Positions 21,318 to 33,988 of a stretch of 64,000 bases of DNA are shown here, in pieces. The stretch spans positions 186,001 through 250,000 of the forward strand of contig JAACJM010000028.1 in the NCBI GenBank assembly GCA_013368315.1. The letters run 5' to 3'. This DNA comes from Tetrapyrgos nigripes (lineage: Eukaryota > Basidiomycota > Agaricomycetes > Agaricales > Campanellaceae). Under the pieces are notes generated by a model, which did no database searches, was not told the origin of the DNA, and was given only the letters and a program-made list of their open reading frames with translations. The position numbers were made by a program, and so were the translations under genes. How positions within the stretch are numbered: position 1 is the stretch's first letter; the number at the start of each line of letters is the position of its first letter.

Positions 21318-22488
21318 ATGGTCAAACTCACATTCCTTTCTACACTCCTTATCGCCCTTTCGGTGGTCCCAGGCGGACTTTCTCAATATCAGCCCATAAA
21401 CGTGTCATCGGGAAGAGCTCTTTCGTCGGACCACCGTCGTCATTGGAAACGAGCTCACGTTCATATGGCTAGGTTAGATTCTTGCTCAAAAGCACGGTGG
21501 GTCTGATGGCCCTCACCCTTTGTACCGATCTAACTATTTTTCTACAGGCGGTCTCCGAGGCCCGGAATACTTGATACGCTTGGGCTATCTGGCGGCAACG
21601 GATATAACGACGGAATTCAGCAGCCAAGTGGAAGCCAACAATCAAGCTCAAGTGGAAGCTCTGCACCGGCACCAGCACCCTCATCTTCTTCTCCTGATGC
21701 AGGTCTGTATCCTTTTACTACTTTGGTAGACAACCACCTTACGTTGCAGAATTCAGCAGGTAACAATTCCCAAGCTGCTAGCTCTTTAAGCCCCACTGGC
21801 AGTGACTCTTGGCAACAAATTCAGCAAGCATGGCTAGATAGTCACAACAGCGTTCGTGCCAAGTTTGGAGCTGGAAATCTTCAGTGGAACGATACTCTGG
21901 CTGCTGCTGCCCAGACTTGGTCAAACAAATGCGTTTTTGAGCATTCTCATGGCCTTTTGGGTGCATTCGGAGGTTAGTGAATATCGTACCATTGTGGTTC
22001 TCAAACCTACTTATGCTGACGTATTCTGGAATTTGATCCACATACAGAGAACCTCGCTGCTGGCACGGGGGATTATACAATTCAACAAGCAGCCAAAGCC
22101 TGGGCTGATGAATCTAGTGAGTCGTGTTGTCCAAGGAATCTTTTATGTGTTCTCAAATATCGGACTTTTCTAGGTCAATACGACCACAACAACCCTCAGT
22201 ACTCTCACTTCACCCAAATGGTCTGGAAGTCTACAACTCAGGTCGGTTGCGCACTGACCGAATGCACTGGTATCTTTGACCCTAGCTTTGGGGTACGTTG
22301 GATCTTCGTTCGTTTTTATCTCATCTACTGACAACTTCCTCGTCAACAGCCAGCTAAATTCTACACCTGCGAATATTACCCGCAGGGTAATGTCATTAGC
22401 CAATTTGGGTAAGCTTTCCTCGAGGCTACCAGTGCAGCGCAGGTTCTAACACTTTTCGTATTGCCGCAGATGGAATGTAGGGGCTTGA
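21318..22488 (+). CDS. Secreted CAP-domain protein (Pry1/PR-1 type), 263 aa
   Basis: Exons 21318-21472, 21548-21702, 21757-21972, 22048-22116, 22174-22292, 22350-22408, 22470-22488; the sum is 792 nt. It has a signal peptide (VKLTFLSTLLIALSVVPGG), a dibasic stretch (HRRHWKRAH) that could be a Kex2 site, a Ser/Gln/Pro-rich linker, then a CAP domain from about residue 120. The CAP cavity residues are present: His133 in LDSHNSVR, Glu176 in ENLAAG, His210 in YSHFTQMVW and Glu246 in TCEYYP. The CAP1 signature HFTQMVWKSTTQVGCA is intact. Fungal CAP proteins bind sterols and fatty acids and are exported to the wall or medium. The third-exon acceptor (21756) was chosen because the nearer AG breaks the frame. 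Confidence 0.9.
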
Positions 22489-22839
22489 GACCAGTCGCTT
22501 GATGCTTATTTTTCTGTTCAAACTGCAGAGCAGTGCATTTTCTACGCTCTTTCTTTTTCCACTCTTTCAAACTCGGTGCACCAATTTTCATATCGGATGG
22601 ATTTCGTCTCACAGAGGCTGTTTCAAACGCCTCCTGGATTTAGTCGATTTATTACGTTACGTTCAATATACGCTAGATGCTGTTCAACGAAGGCGACGAT
22701 ATCATAGGTTTAAGAGAGTGCACACATCTAATGATAATCAGAGGTAACAACGAACAATTACATGATTACATGTATCTAAACAGTCAGACTGGGGAAAACC
22801 CTTCCAAGCAATTACTCGCTCTTGTCAGAATCCTCTTGG
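22489..22839. other. Convergent 3' region
   Basis: 351 bp between the stop codons of the CAP gene (plus) and the desaturase gene (minus). The 3' UTRs of both are expected here. Nothing else was seen. Confidence 0.5.
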
Positions 22840-24191
22840 TCATCTTGACGTGCAGGTCGATGAGAAGCACTTGCAGCTTTTCTTGCTGAGCCTTTTTGCA
22901 CGAGCAAAGATGCCTACTTCTTTGTCACGGATAAAGTTAATGATGACCATTGACCATGAAGGATGTGAAGGTATAGTGTCGTAAAATTCTGGAGCAAGTG
23001 CTTTAAGAGCAGGAAGACGTGTCCATGGAATTGAAGGGAAGTCATGATGCTCGTTGTGGTATCCCACCTAGTATCAGACAACTGATTAGTTCGTCAAGTC
23101 AAAAGGCAAGGCACTGCGACATACATTATAGGCAAGCAGATTCAAAGGCCCGTAATAGCTGAATGTTTCCTGTTCCAGTCCATCCCATAGATAATGTTCT
23201 GCGATAAAGTGACCAGCACAGGGATGAAGGCTTCCTGCAAAGAAGCTACTTGCAATCAGATAGATGAGCGGCCTTATGCCAAAGACCGACACGAGGATAT
23301 AGTCGAAGACGAGCTGAGCGACGACGTTGTAGAGATGCCACATTGTCAATTTTTGGGACCTGACGAAACCGGGACGCAGAGCGTAGAATAGGATCTGGAA
23401 GGTTCTAGAGTTGGAAAAGGTGTGCACGTCAATGAAAAAAAAAAAGGGAAGGTGGTACGACAACGCACGCGAAGAAAACCTTGCCAAGCACATTGTTGAG
23501 ACAAAGAAGCTCTAGTCGAGTGGGCAAGTCCGTGTCGACACCGTCCTCTCCGAGATACCTATGATGTTCCATATGGTAACCTTTGAACGCAGCAGAATAG
23601 GGTATTCCTATAGGAAGATTGGCAAATACAGCAAGGCATTTGTTGGCCCATATACTCCGGAAAGCTAGATTGTGCGTGATTTCATGAATGGAAAGGAAGA
23701 GATTGTGGTTTGCTGTACCCCCAATGGCATAGGCGCAAAAGATGAAAAGTGGAGACAGAGGGCTGGTATGGCGTAGGGATATAGCTGTCGCAATTTGTAG
23801 GGAGACGACGAAGAGCACAACGTATTTTGTGAGGGGTTCGTGGCCCATCAGCTTGGTTACCTGTTATTTTATTCGGTCAGGGGTAGGAAGAAACGAAGTA
23901 TGGGGTGAAGAGCGCACCTCTGGATGAGCCTTCATTATTGCGGTCCTTCGAGAGCGGTGAGGTTCCTCTGTCATGAGCCAAAGAAACTCGTTCGGATTTA
24001 GGGGAGGCCCTGGGTATGACACGCCGTCATCTTTGCTAGTTGGAGCAGTGACGACCGTTCGACGTGGAGCACGGTCAAAGGACTCTGCCCCTCCAAATAG
24101 ACTGTAGTCTACAAGGCCAAATCAGTATCAAGAGCGAGTGTATCTCCAGAGTCTCTACCATACCTATCTGTTTGGCCGGCGCAGCAGACAT
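22840..24191 (-). CDS. Sphingolipid delta-4 desaturase, 372 aa
   Basis: Exons 24191-24164, 24108-23918, 23860-23469, 23404-23125, 23067-22840; the sum is 1119 nt. The N-terminal Lipid_DES segment contains NEFLWLMTEEPHRSRR and MKAHPE. The three histidine boxes of the di-iron centre are present: HEITH (132-136), HMEHH (169-173) and HNEHH (301-305). Strongly conserved pieces are GGTANHNLFLSIHEITH, NLPIGIPYSAAFKGYH and EDGVDTDLPTRLE. The enzyme introduces the 4,5-trans double bond into dihydroceramide in the ER, a step of the glucosylceramide branch in fungi. The donor after GKVFF was placed at GTGCGT (23468) because it restores FFATFQILFYALRPG. Length fits the family. Confidence 0.93.
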
Positions 24192-24401
24192 GGGCGTCGG
24201 GAAGAAGAGGTCGGTTTAAGCAACGTGCCGCATCAAACGTAAAGTGGTGATATCGCTTCATAGGGCTCGGTCAAAATTATTACATTTAAGTAGATTGCAT
24301 TATTACAGGAAACCAAGTATGATATCAGTACGAGTAGTGCAAGAAAATCTTGAGCGAAGAGGGTCAATTATCCAGGTGTCCGAAAATCCATCCATCCATT
24401 A

Positions 24402-25627
24402 TCAAAAACTGTCGAAATCCAACTCCGAGCTGCTGAATGAGCCGACTTCCTGAGGAAAGTCCTGCGACTGGGAAGAGTCTGACTGGAGAGACTCTGACCG
24501 CTGACGAGACGAAAGAGCATCATCTTTAATGCACAGGCGTATCTCGCAGTGGTTTAAAGGACTGCCCTGCAATGCTAATGGAAAATACGAGTCCTTCCTC
24601 TCGTAGTTTGGGGACAAGTAACCGCTACTATCAGTGGAGGGATAAGCATCGTTGGATTCCATGCTCATCACTTTTCGCCATTGGCCCTTTTTTTAGAGAA
24701 AACCACATATCAGAGATGGTCAGTTTGCGGTATGAATAACTCACATCAAGCGTGTATTCATCATTCTTCTCTACGCGATCCAGATTGAGATTGACCATAC
24801 TTCTGGAACTGTTGAGAACTGGTGAATGACTTGGACTCGATGTTGTTGGGGATCTCCATTTAATCTGCGAAAAAGATGTCAACGTCCGTTTGCAAGTCCA
24901 ACTTGGCGAAAGATGACATACATCGTGGAAAGAAACGGCATCAGAATATCGGAGGAGTCCACTTCCTGAAGGTACCAGACTGTTCAGGGAAGGAGTATAA
25001 TGAGACTTGTCAGGTACTTTTGGTGGTAAATCCTAATAAAGGGCAATACACGAAAGTCAGCACCGGTCAGAAGCAGAGAACAATGGCATGACCTACATCA
25101 ACCTGACTATTCTTCCGTGTACCCAATCCACCCTTCCACCATTGTTTGGCCGCTGGTTGCGAACGGCTCCTCGAAGGCGATACAGGTCTGTACGTCTGAG
25201 ATTCCTCTTCCCGCACAACTAGATATGTTGTGATGCCGTTCTTCAAGCGCTGATCGAAGAAGTCATTGACAAGCATGGTTTGTAAAGAGCCATCCCTTCT
25301 CCATGGTGTGATTTTGTTGAAAGAGCCTGAGGCGGGAGGGTGTTCAACGTAAACGCAAGGTTTATTGTCGCGAGATTTGAAAGAGTCTAATTCAAGAAGA
25401 GATTCCAAAGTGGCGTAGCACATGTTGGTGGTTTCGTAGGGTGTGAGGCTAACATGGCGTGTCCAACCGTTTCGTCTGTTTTGGATCAGTACACACAAGC
25501 AAGGACAGAAGAACACTGGAAGACTGACGTAACCACGCAGTTGAGGTTTCCTTGGACGTGTCCGTGAGGCATTACTGAAACTTGAGACAGAAAGAAAGGT
25601 TGGAGAGCGGGTGGGGGTAGATAACAT
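24402..25627 (-). CDS. Serine-rich protein of unknown function, 348 aa
   Basis: Exons 25627-25097, 25032-24922, 24864-24745, 24686-24402; the sum is 1047 nt. Not recognised. The middle holds an ordered-looking part (RHVSLTPYETTNMCYATLES, HPPASGSFNKITPW, VNDFFDQRLKNGITTYLVVR), while the first 40 residues and the C-terminal 150 are rich in Ser, Arg and Asp and look disordered and phosphorylatable. The stretch after QLRG (about residue 33) reads through YVSLPVFFCPCLCVLIQN, which looks less protein-like than its neighbours. It may be a retained 3n intron, but no donor of the right phase was found. It lies head-to-tail with threonine synthase, 285 bp downstream of that stop. Confidence 0.6.
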
Positions 25628-25911
25628 GGAAGTACGACGAGAGGTTTTAAAAGAAAAGTCAAATCGCGACGCACACAGCGATCGGTTTTGAGTCCACCCG
25701 ATCACCTCCTAGGTAACACACTAGCAGTAAAACGGCAATAAAACAACAACGGGTCAAAGGTTACCTGACTGCTCGTCGTGTCTCATATCATGACTACGGG
25801 GGCTGGGCGTCATGGAGCAACGGAACTTGGGAAATGTGGAGGTGGACGAGACATCTTTAAACCAAAACCTACACTTCGAATTTTAAAAATACACTTTTGT
25901 TTTGCTGTTGC

Positions 25912-27760
25912 CTAAACACGCTCTTCTATGACCTTCTTCACAAGTTCCGGGTCGGCTTTTTCAACGTTTACGACTCTTCTTTCTTTCTGCAGTAGCCCTT
26001 TAAACTCTTCAGGCATAACGTCCTTTTCGAAGCTGAACTGGGGAATGGGCTGCAAGGCCTTTGAAACTGCTTCAGAGAATTTGGCTGGATGAGCCGTTGC
26101 AAGGACAATTTGCGTTACACTTGGAGCACTGAGCAAAAATTAAGCACTGTTTGAGTAGGGAAAATAGTGACTTACTTGTGTTTCGCCATTATCGAAGCAG
26201 CATGCAGACCGACGGCGGTGTGAGGATCAACGACGTATGAAGGAGAACCCTCGTAATGGGAGCGGATAGTGTCGAGAGTCTGAACAATCAAAAATGAGCC
26301 AAGAGAAAATAGAGACGATTCAGCTGGACAGACCTCCTCGTCACTGACGCGTTCTGCACAGAAATCTCTTCGAGCTGCCTCCAAGACTGCCGTGGGCACT
26401 TCAACACGTCCATCAGACTTCATCTTCTGCATCCAACCACTGACGACTTCTCCAGTTGTGCCACGCCTATCCTTGTCGCCCTCAGGCACGTTCTCGTACG
26501 CCAGGTACCAGAGCAAGCGCTCAAAGTTGCTAGAGACAAGGATGTCCATAGCCGGACTGAGAGTCTCCTTGACTCCACTACTGTCAGTAGCTTGTCTCCC
26601 ATCTGAAGACCCGATAGCTGGTTCCATGGATGGGGCAGCTTCGGCAATTGGGGTTGAGTCCACTTTCTCATACCGACCTGTCCGCCAGAACCGAGTCAAG
26701 ATGTCATTGGCATTTGTAGCGACACCCAGTTTGCCTGTCATAGGAAGACCCATCTTCCTGACATAATATCCCGCGAGGATATCACCAAAGTTTCCAGTCG
26801 GGACGACGAACTGCAGATCGACTTCGTCGTTATCTGAAAGACCAAGTGAACGGCGAAGATGAAAATAGGCGCTGAAGTAGTAAACCGTCTGAGCAAGGAT
26901 ACGTGCCCAGTTGATGGAGTTGACGGCTCCGAGTCGATGTTTGGTGTTAAATGCGGTATCGCCAAAGAGGGTCTTTACGATGTCCTGGACGAAGGATGAA
27001 TGGACGGACAAGTCATGCAGCACGATGAAGCTACCTGGCAGTCATCGAAAGTCCCTTTCACCGCCAAATTGTGTACATTGGCATCCGTCACGGTGGTCAT
27101 CTGAGCTTCTTGGATAGGCGAGACACGTCCTTTCGGATGAAGAATGAAAATAGAAATATCGATTTTGCCACGTAAACCATAGATGGCAGCACTAGTCATT
27201 CATCAGAAGATTTCAGCAGACTGAGGACATAGCTACACACCTTCCAGTATCTCCACTGGTAGCACCAACAACCGTCAGCTTCTCGGTAGCTGACCCACTA
27301 GTCTTGATCTTTTCGTTCCTTCTCTTTAAGAAAAACTCGAAGAGATTGCCTAGGAACTGCAGCGCGACATCCTTGAATGCCCATGTCGGACCATGCCACA
27401 GCTCTAAAACGTACTTCCTCTCGTTCAACTTGGTCAAAGGGGTAACATCAGGATGCCTAAATCCAGCATAAGATCTAGTAACCAAATCCCTTAATTCCGC
27501 CTCGGACAGTTCTTCCCGTGAGATATAGAGAGACAAAACGGCAACAGAGAGGTCGACAAAAGAGTAGTCTTTCCATTCCATTTTCCAGTTGGATGGTAAT
27601 TGTGGGATTGAAGTAGGGATGTAGAGACCACCGTTAGGAGCAAGACCTGTCAGAACTGTCTATTGTAGTAGAAGTTAACACCTTAAAGAAACGAAAACTT
27701 TGAACTAACCTCTTCAAAGGTCAGCTCCTGCGACCCTCCCCTCGTAGAAAAATATTTCAT
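25912..27760 (-). CDS. THR4: Threonine synthase, 532 aa
   Basis: Exons 27760-27710, 27659-27241, 27191-27035, 26984-26334, 26279-26176, 26128-25912; the sum is 1599 nt. It converts O-phospho-L-homoserine to L-threonine using pyridoxal phosphate. The start KYFSTRGG and the segment LTGLAPNGGLYIPTSIP are the fungal N-terminal signature. WHGPTWAFKD carries the PLP-binding Lys (residue 113). GATSGDTGSAAIYGLRGK, FVVPTGNFGDILAGYY and ATNANDILTRFW are the other cofactor and substrate loops. Length is close to that of yeast Thr4 (about 514). The 54-nt intron at 26333-26280 has no stop and a length divisible by three, so its retention would add 18 residues. It was removed because the donor GTCTGT and acceptor CAG are good and the family lacks the insert. 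Confidence 0.95.
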
Positions 27761-29661
27761 CGCGTCGCGTCTGTGAGTGTCTCAAAATGGTCCCAAATAT
27801 TTTGAAATGAGAGATTATCGGATTTATTTGTCTTTGTCTTTAGATACAAATAGATGTGTGGTCTTCTTCTTCAGAAACAAATAACCATCTGAGCAATCTG
27901 AGATACACGATATCTGAGATATATGCCGACACGACCGGAATATCCATCACAACGAGCTCGAGGGCTCTCACTCTTCACAGCTCTTCACCCCTTTCCTCCA
28001 TCTTGCAGCCAAGGCCAGAGTGTAAAGACATATCATCTCTCACTTCTGACGCCCTTATATCCAATTTGAACGGCTAGATCTTCACCAACGACGAAAACCG
28101 ACGTGGACGGTGGTGTCGAAGGGACACGAAGACATACTCTCAAAGCATGGACCTGGGGTGCCAAAATCTGGTCTGGAACCAGCTCTGGTCCATATCTGAC
28201 AACCATTGTCTCATCAATCAAGAAGGAACAGGACAGGGTCAATTCGACAAGCTCTTTCAGTGAGCTTTGAACTCACTCGTCGTCGGAAAGGCTGAGCTGT
28301 GAAAGTGTGGTATCTGTCAGCTATGGCGGTAGGAGAATTCAGACACCGAAGGTCCGTATGCAGAGCATTTTTACTGGACCAGGAACTGTAATCCTTCCTC
28401 TAGAGATAGGTGTCTAGCTGGGAAGATCCATGCCAACTAATTCGTCAATGTTTTCAATCAGTATCATTCGACCCCTAAGACGACAGGGTTATCAACCTCA
28501 CATCAGCATCATTTCTTACCTCCATCTTTCTCAAGATACTTTGTCGCATCATTATCGAGTTGGTGCGTTGTTGCCACATTTTCTGAGGAGCCGAGCTTAC
28601 TCTCCCGCCCTAGGATCTCGAGAAATGTAGTCAGCCGCCCCCGCGAATAATACAACGCCTTCCGTTTGGATTTGTGGTGAGACCCTAGTAGCAAGGCAAA
28701 AAATGGCCGCAAGTTTCTGAGTACCTCTCTCCCGCCGTTCCGAAACCGAAAGAAATTTGTGGTCAAATTCCAGCCAAAGTGGCTTTACTTATGTAGATTA
28801 TCATGAATTACAATGGGATTCCTTTGTATCAATTCTGCCTCGACTTTGTAATTACAATCTGGATTCCACTGCAACCCCAGGCCGAAGAACGGTTGAAGCC
28901 GAAGCTGAGGCTACTCTAACTCACTGCCTACCTCGATTCATCATTCACGTTTTCATGATGCGTGCTGTGGCTGCTTGAGGTCGGGGACCCGGGAATCAGC
29001 TTCTCCCGTTTTGATGCATCTATATCTTCTACTACACACTGATCAGCCACCATTCCTGTCCTGTGGTACTTGAAATTGTACAGCGCTTGGTCTTTCCGGT
29101 GACTCAATGAGAAGCTCCTCTGTATATATGATTAGCTCAATAAGAATGTGTAATGTTATTTAGGATAGGAAGGTCCCTGAAGGTCCTCGTTAGCTTCTGC
29201 CCGCCTGTGAGCATTTCGCGAAGAAACTTTGCATTCGCATAGGGTACGTTACTATGTACATAAACCTGTAGCAAAGTATAGACATCTAGCGTACCTAGAT
29301 CAACGGCGCGGCACTCAAGCTCCATACGACGTGGGATTGCCTGAGACTGCTCTTAATATGGCAAGCTAGGGTCGTCTAGTTGACCAGAACGTACCCATAA
29401 ACCCGTTGTGGTCCGGGCGCTCACTGAGCGCCTGAGCGCTGGTGTCCCTCAAGAATGTGCGGCTCGCTCAATGTGTACCTTCCGACTAACCGCAAATTCT
29501 CGTCTTGTCCCTTGTCGATGACAGCCGTGGTCGCATGGAGTCCTGTGAGACCGCCGTTTTCGTCCGCCTCCGTGCCCACCCCGGAGTAGCAAGTATCAGG
29601 GTCCAAGATTGATTTTGTACTTGGGTCTGAAATCTTGAGACTCTGAGAGTGTTTGCTCCCT
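27761..29661. other. Intergenic, no supported gene
   Basis: About 1.9 kb. Frames of 66-85 codons at 28033-28242 (minus) and 28509-28766 (minus) have no recognised domain. A minus-strand frame at 29741-29421 (106 codons, acidic, KISDPSTKSILDPDTCYSG) follows the stop of the coiled-coil gene and might be an extra 3' exon of that gene. A small palindromic cluster built on GCGCTCA/TGAGCGC lies at 29417-29440. Confidence 0.35.
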
Positions 29662-31423
29662 TCACCGTACCCCAGTCCGAGCACCACCAGATCTACTTTC
29701 AGGTCCATGCATATGCTCATCCACACTACCAACATACACATCCAGCGCGTCTGCGATCGAGGCGTATAACGTGCCTGCTTCTCCTCTTTCTGCAGCCTCG
29801 AGATACACTCGTAAAACGGAGGGTATTTGCACTGCGATGGGATCAGGCTCCGCCTCCGAATTCAACCACCTTAGGATACCCTCACAATCCCCTCTGAGTC
29901 TTCCCCAAATGGCTAAGAAAAGCGTCAACAACTTTTCTTGACATAGAAGAGCGTCGAGAGTTGATTTGGAGAGGGTTAAGAGGGTTGTGATTTGAGGAAG
30001 AGATGAAGCGGTGGAATTAAGGTAAGAGGAGGATGGAAACTTGGATGGAGAGGTGACTGTAGAGTGGGATGATCGGGATCGAAGGGAGTAGGGGGATGTC
30101 GGTGCTGATGGTGAGGGTAAGTATGAGACCGGTGATGAAGGGTTGCAGAGGGATGTAGCGTAATGTATATGGAGTATCTCGTTTTCAGCAGCTGTTCGTG
30201 TCATCGTAAGCAGGTCAGTAAAGGATGAGCCGATACAGAGAAGCACACGTACTTTCCAACTGCTCATACATCTTCCCAATGTTACTCAGATCTGCAGGGA
30301 ATGCCTGTATAACACGAGGACAACGACGGTGAGCGGGAAGGAACGAAGAAGGTTGGGATGCATTGCTTTACTTACCAGACGATGATGAGACACTTTGGAA
30401 ACCCTGCCACTACCGCTTCCACTGCTTCTGGATTTTAGTTTGGGTCGCTTTTCGCTTTCTCCCTCTGCTCTTATACTTGGACACGAGTTTAAGGCACTCA
30501 AGCGGAGAGCGCCAATAGCCAGATACGTTACATCGACGTCTTGTTGGATATGGACGTTGCTGCTGGTTCCATGAATCCTAAGACAGGAGGATATGTTAGT
30601 TACAAGCATTAGCCAATGCAATAGCAACACCTAAAATGACTGACTGGCTCACAAGACCCTCAAACTCAGCCAACTTTTGGGCGAGTGCTTCCAGTTGGTC
30701 TCCCTCATGCTTGCTACCCTTCCGAGTAGTCAACAGACTGATATAATCTGCATGGAATTTAATGAGCTCTGCCGAGACTTTTGAGGATTTCTGTACGAGG
30801 GAGTGGGTGAGAGTGGAGTGGTCGGAGGAGATCTGCAAAAGGAAACAGTGTACCAGGAAGCTGTCAGTAACAGGCACTAGAACACTTGAGATATGCTTAC
30901 GCACATTCATATAAGACCTCAAGACGTGTATGTTCTCGTGGATCTGATGAGATCCAGCGTTGTTGATATTACGAGCTGTAAGGGGTAACACGACGTTGCA
31001 GAACACTTGATGAGAAATTATAACAATTTGATGTCAGTAACGTAGTCAACATTGTCAAGGCATTTAACAGACTTTTGAGACGTCCTGAGATAAATCCGGC
31101 ATTGACTCGCTGTTGCCATATGATGTCTGCAAAGTCCTGACGATTCCTCGGACAGTGAGTCACAGAGCTGAACGATATATATGTTGTTGGAATACCTTTC
31201 TACACGCGTTCCACCTAGATTCCAACGGCGGGGCGACGCCTTGGATCTGTTTGTCCAGGGAACGTAGCTGGCTGGAGATTGCTCCAAAACTCTTCATCAG
31301 CGCGACATGAGCTTCGGCCAGTCTCTGACACGCGTCATGAAGGTTGACGACGACGTCTTCATCTTGAAAAACCTGAACGGCATCTTTGTAGGTGAGGGTC
31401 TTGAGTTTTTGTTTAGACTGCAT
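29662..31423 (-). CDS. Coiled-coil protein of unknown function, 454 aa
   Basis: Exons 31423-31196, 31136-31073, 31005-30905, 30832-30645, 30577-30376, 30304-30253, 30191-29662; the sum is 1365 nt. Not recognised. The first 200 residues are predicted mainly helical, with heptad-like segments (LHDACQRLAEAHVALMKSF, ISSQLRSLDKQI, QLEALAQKLAEFEGLVSQ). A Lys/Arg/Ser/Gly-rich basic patch (EKRPKLKSRSSGSGSGRV) and a Ser/Pro-rich low-complexity part follow. The last part (residues about 345-430) again looks helical (LLTLFLAIWGRLRGD, VYLEAAERGEAGTLYASIAD). The overall plan resembles an adaptor or membrane-shaping helical protein, but this is only an impression. The 3' end may continue by splicing into the frame at 29741-29421. 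Confidence 0.65.
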
Positions 31424-33220
31424 AGGAAAGAAAAGACAAGGAGGAGTTGATGAAGAGAAAGTGGGCGTCAGGAACTGGAAGCTTTATAGGAAAGTCGGCT
31501 GAATACATGCCCGTTGACTAGAGAATTAAAAAGAGAGCGAGCTGTGTAAACTGACAGAGGAAATCCTGCCCCGCCAAGCCTCCGGCGATTTCTCGATTCG
31601 GGACGCCGAAGAACCGGCCCAGGCCGCGATTGGTCCACATGGCTCCCACATGGTCAGCACATGGTAGTAGAGTACTAGCCTTGGCTGCTAAGTAGTAAGG
31701 TTGGAATTTCTTCCGATTGAAAGGACATACATACTGCGCTCCTTATGGAGCCAGAGCTCTGGGCCGATATTCAGCTGGTTAGCAAAGTCTCGACTTCTAC
31801 CTTGGTCACTTCCTTCATCGTGCTTGCAGGCATCGAGGTCATCTGTGGCCATCTAGGCGGTATTCTTTCACCACATCGATTGCGGGTGACTGAAGTAGAG
31901 CACTATTCCATCTCCTGATCCGTTCATGATGACTCACAAATCTCATTTCTCTTATCTTTTCGCTATGAATACTTACAGCGAAATCCCTCTCTTGCAATTG
32001 GTGGCGCTCCGAAGCTGTGATCCTTGCGACTTAGGATATATATGAGCAACAGGCTTAATGAAGATCTCGACTATTTTTGGCCTGTATGAACCACCAGTAC
32101 ACACTCACCGATACCATCCAAACCAGCTTTATGGGTATGATATGCGCACGTAGGAAGGAGCTCTGATCAGGATGGAGTATTTCTCGCCATCGTCATGACA
32201 ATCTTTATGTTTTCGACATACATCACGGCCCTCTACAAGACCGCATCTCAAGGAAGCTCAGGCTGTCATACATTACTTCAGTCGAATAAACCTCCGCCCA
32301 GTTCATCATTCCAAGTCGACGCCAGTTAATTATTGGTCTGGTGAAGGATGCAGTCGTAGGCAATGACGACCGAATGCGAATCTCAGAATTCACCTTTCGC
32401 TCGGCCCCCGACGCGATGGTATCAGGCTGAAGTGTTCAGCTCCACGCAATTGTCAAGTCGTCAGCTTTTCTTACACAGTGTATTATACTACATAGTATGT
32501 ACCCCTGTATGTTTCTCAATCATTGGATGGGTGAACGGAAAAACAGCTAATGAATGGATCTACAGCAATATTCGACGTTTGATCTGCGTTCTCTCGCCTA
32601 GCACTATAGTACATAATGCCTATGATTTCGAACACTATGCTACTGAGCTAAGGTAAGTGCAGTAAGTAGAGACGTATGACTATTGGGAAATCCGGAGCTC
32701 CCCCAAGTAGGTCAAATTTCCGACTCGGACCTGATGAAAAAGGTGAATGAAACACATATAACCAAGACTCTTGGGTAACTACTCGATCGCTAAGTAGGTA
32801 CCCACTCACTTCAGATCCGCCGATTATCAAGAAAGCCTTTGTCGAAAACGACCATGGTTAGCAGCCGTCCGCGACCGTCCTGATACTTGGCTAATGCTCA
32901 TCCCCGAGTATGAAGGCCTCTGTGGCTATTACACTGGCCATGGCTATCAGCCTTTCCTGGGTTATAAATTTTGACAAGTTCGGAATCCCGTCTGTTTCTG
33001 TCAGTTTATGTCTCGCCGCCGCCGCTCGGATTGTGTCGTGGCACTACTATGAGCTGCCAATATGACGCATCCGTTGGATCTGGCCTGTTCAGAAAATTTG
33101 GTCTAGCGTTCTGTTCCGTTGACCGTCGGGACAGGAAACGGCCAACCGCAATCAAGGACCTTTATGGCATGATATCGATCGACGACTCGGCTTTAACCGT
33201 CCGTTTAGCCTGAGTTCACC

Positions 33221-33272
33221 ATAGCCACCGAAGAGCTCACCCAAGTACAGGTCCGATGTCTTCGGTGGCTAT
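33221..33272. repeat. Perfect 14-bp inverted repeat with 24-nt loop
   Basis: ATAGCCACCGAAGA at 33221-33234 is the exact reverse complement of 33259-33272. It could form a stable hairpin. It could be a terminator-like fold, the core of a small MITE, or a chance palindrome. Confidence 0.5.
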
Positions 33273-33486
33273 TTATACTATGTACCTAGCCTGTCTTTGG
33301 TTTGGCATCCTGCATCCTGGAGTCACCATAATTTCGGGTGGTCGCATTTACCGGAAAGCGCTGTGCGATCATGGACAACGGACTGAGTGAATGAAAGAAC
33401 GCCGAGTGGCGGTGTTTATGTGGCGTCTTGAGGTTGTCGCAAAAGTACCAGTACCGTTGTAGTAGGAGATTGAGGATTATACTTGA

Positions 33487-33525
33487 TTCAGTCACCGGTG
33501 TATCTCGCTCTTGCCCAGAAAGTGA
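33487..33525 (+). repeat. 39-nt direct repeat, copy 1
   Basis: Starts TTCAGTCACCGGTGTATCTC and ends AGTGA. It matches 34592-34630 at 38 of 39 positions in the same orientation, 1.1 kb away. Flanks are unrelated. Confidence 0.6.
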
Positions 33526-33960
33526 ATACTTGCTCCGATTGCTGAACGCCTAGCTACGAAATAAATATGGTCCCTGCAGTAAACAGTCAAACTTCAGGAC
33601 ATCCGTCTAAGACTTCCCGTCTTCGTTTTCATTCAAATTGGGTTTATTGTCATATATTGGATTTGATTTGGGTTCTGTTACATCGGGTTTCGAGTATGTG
33701 CATTGAACGGATTGGAAAGTGGATAAATGTAGAAAAAATATATCACTGTGGATCTTTGTAAATTCCTGACGAGGTAATATCTTGTACTGATGTCATCCAA
33801 GGACATTGTTCTGAGTTCAGAGAGAAAACAAAACCCAGGGCATCTAAATATCTACAGGATTGAGAAGTAGGCCGTGGACAATTTCGATTTAACGACTTGG
33901 TGTAACGATTGATGAGCCCGTTGCATGAGCTAACTTGGGCAAAATGTTGGTTTATAAATG

Positions 33961-33988
33961 TAGATAGATAGATAGATAGATAGATAGA
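33961..33988. repeat. TAGA microsatellite, seven units
   Basis: Perfect tetranucleotide run of 28 nt in noncoding sequence. Confidence 0.9.

Noticed and set aside
29417..29440. GCGCTCA/TGAGCGC palindromes as a terminator or regulatory site
   Set aside because: Short and overlapping. No evidence that fungi use such hairpins for termination, so kept only as a note.
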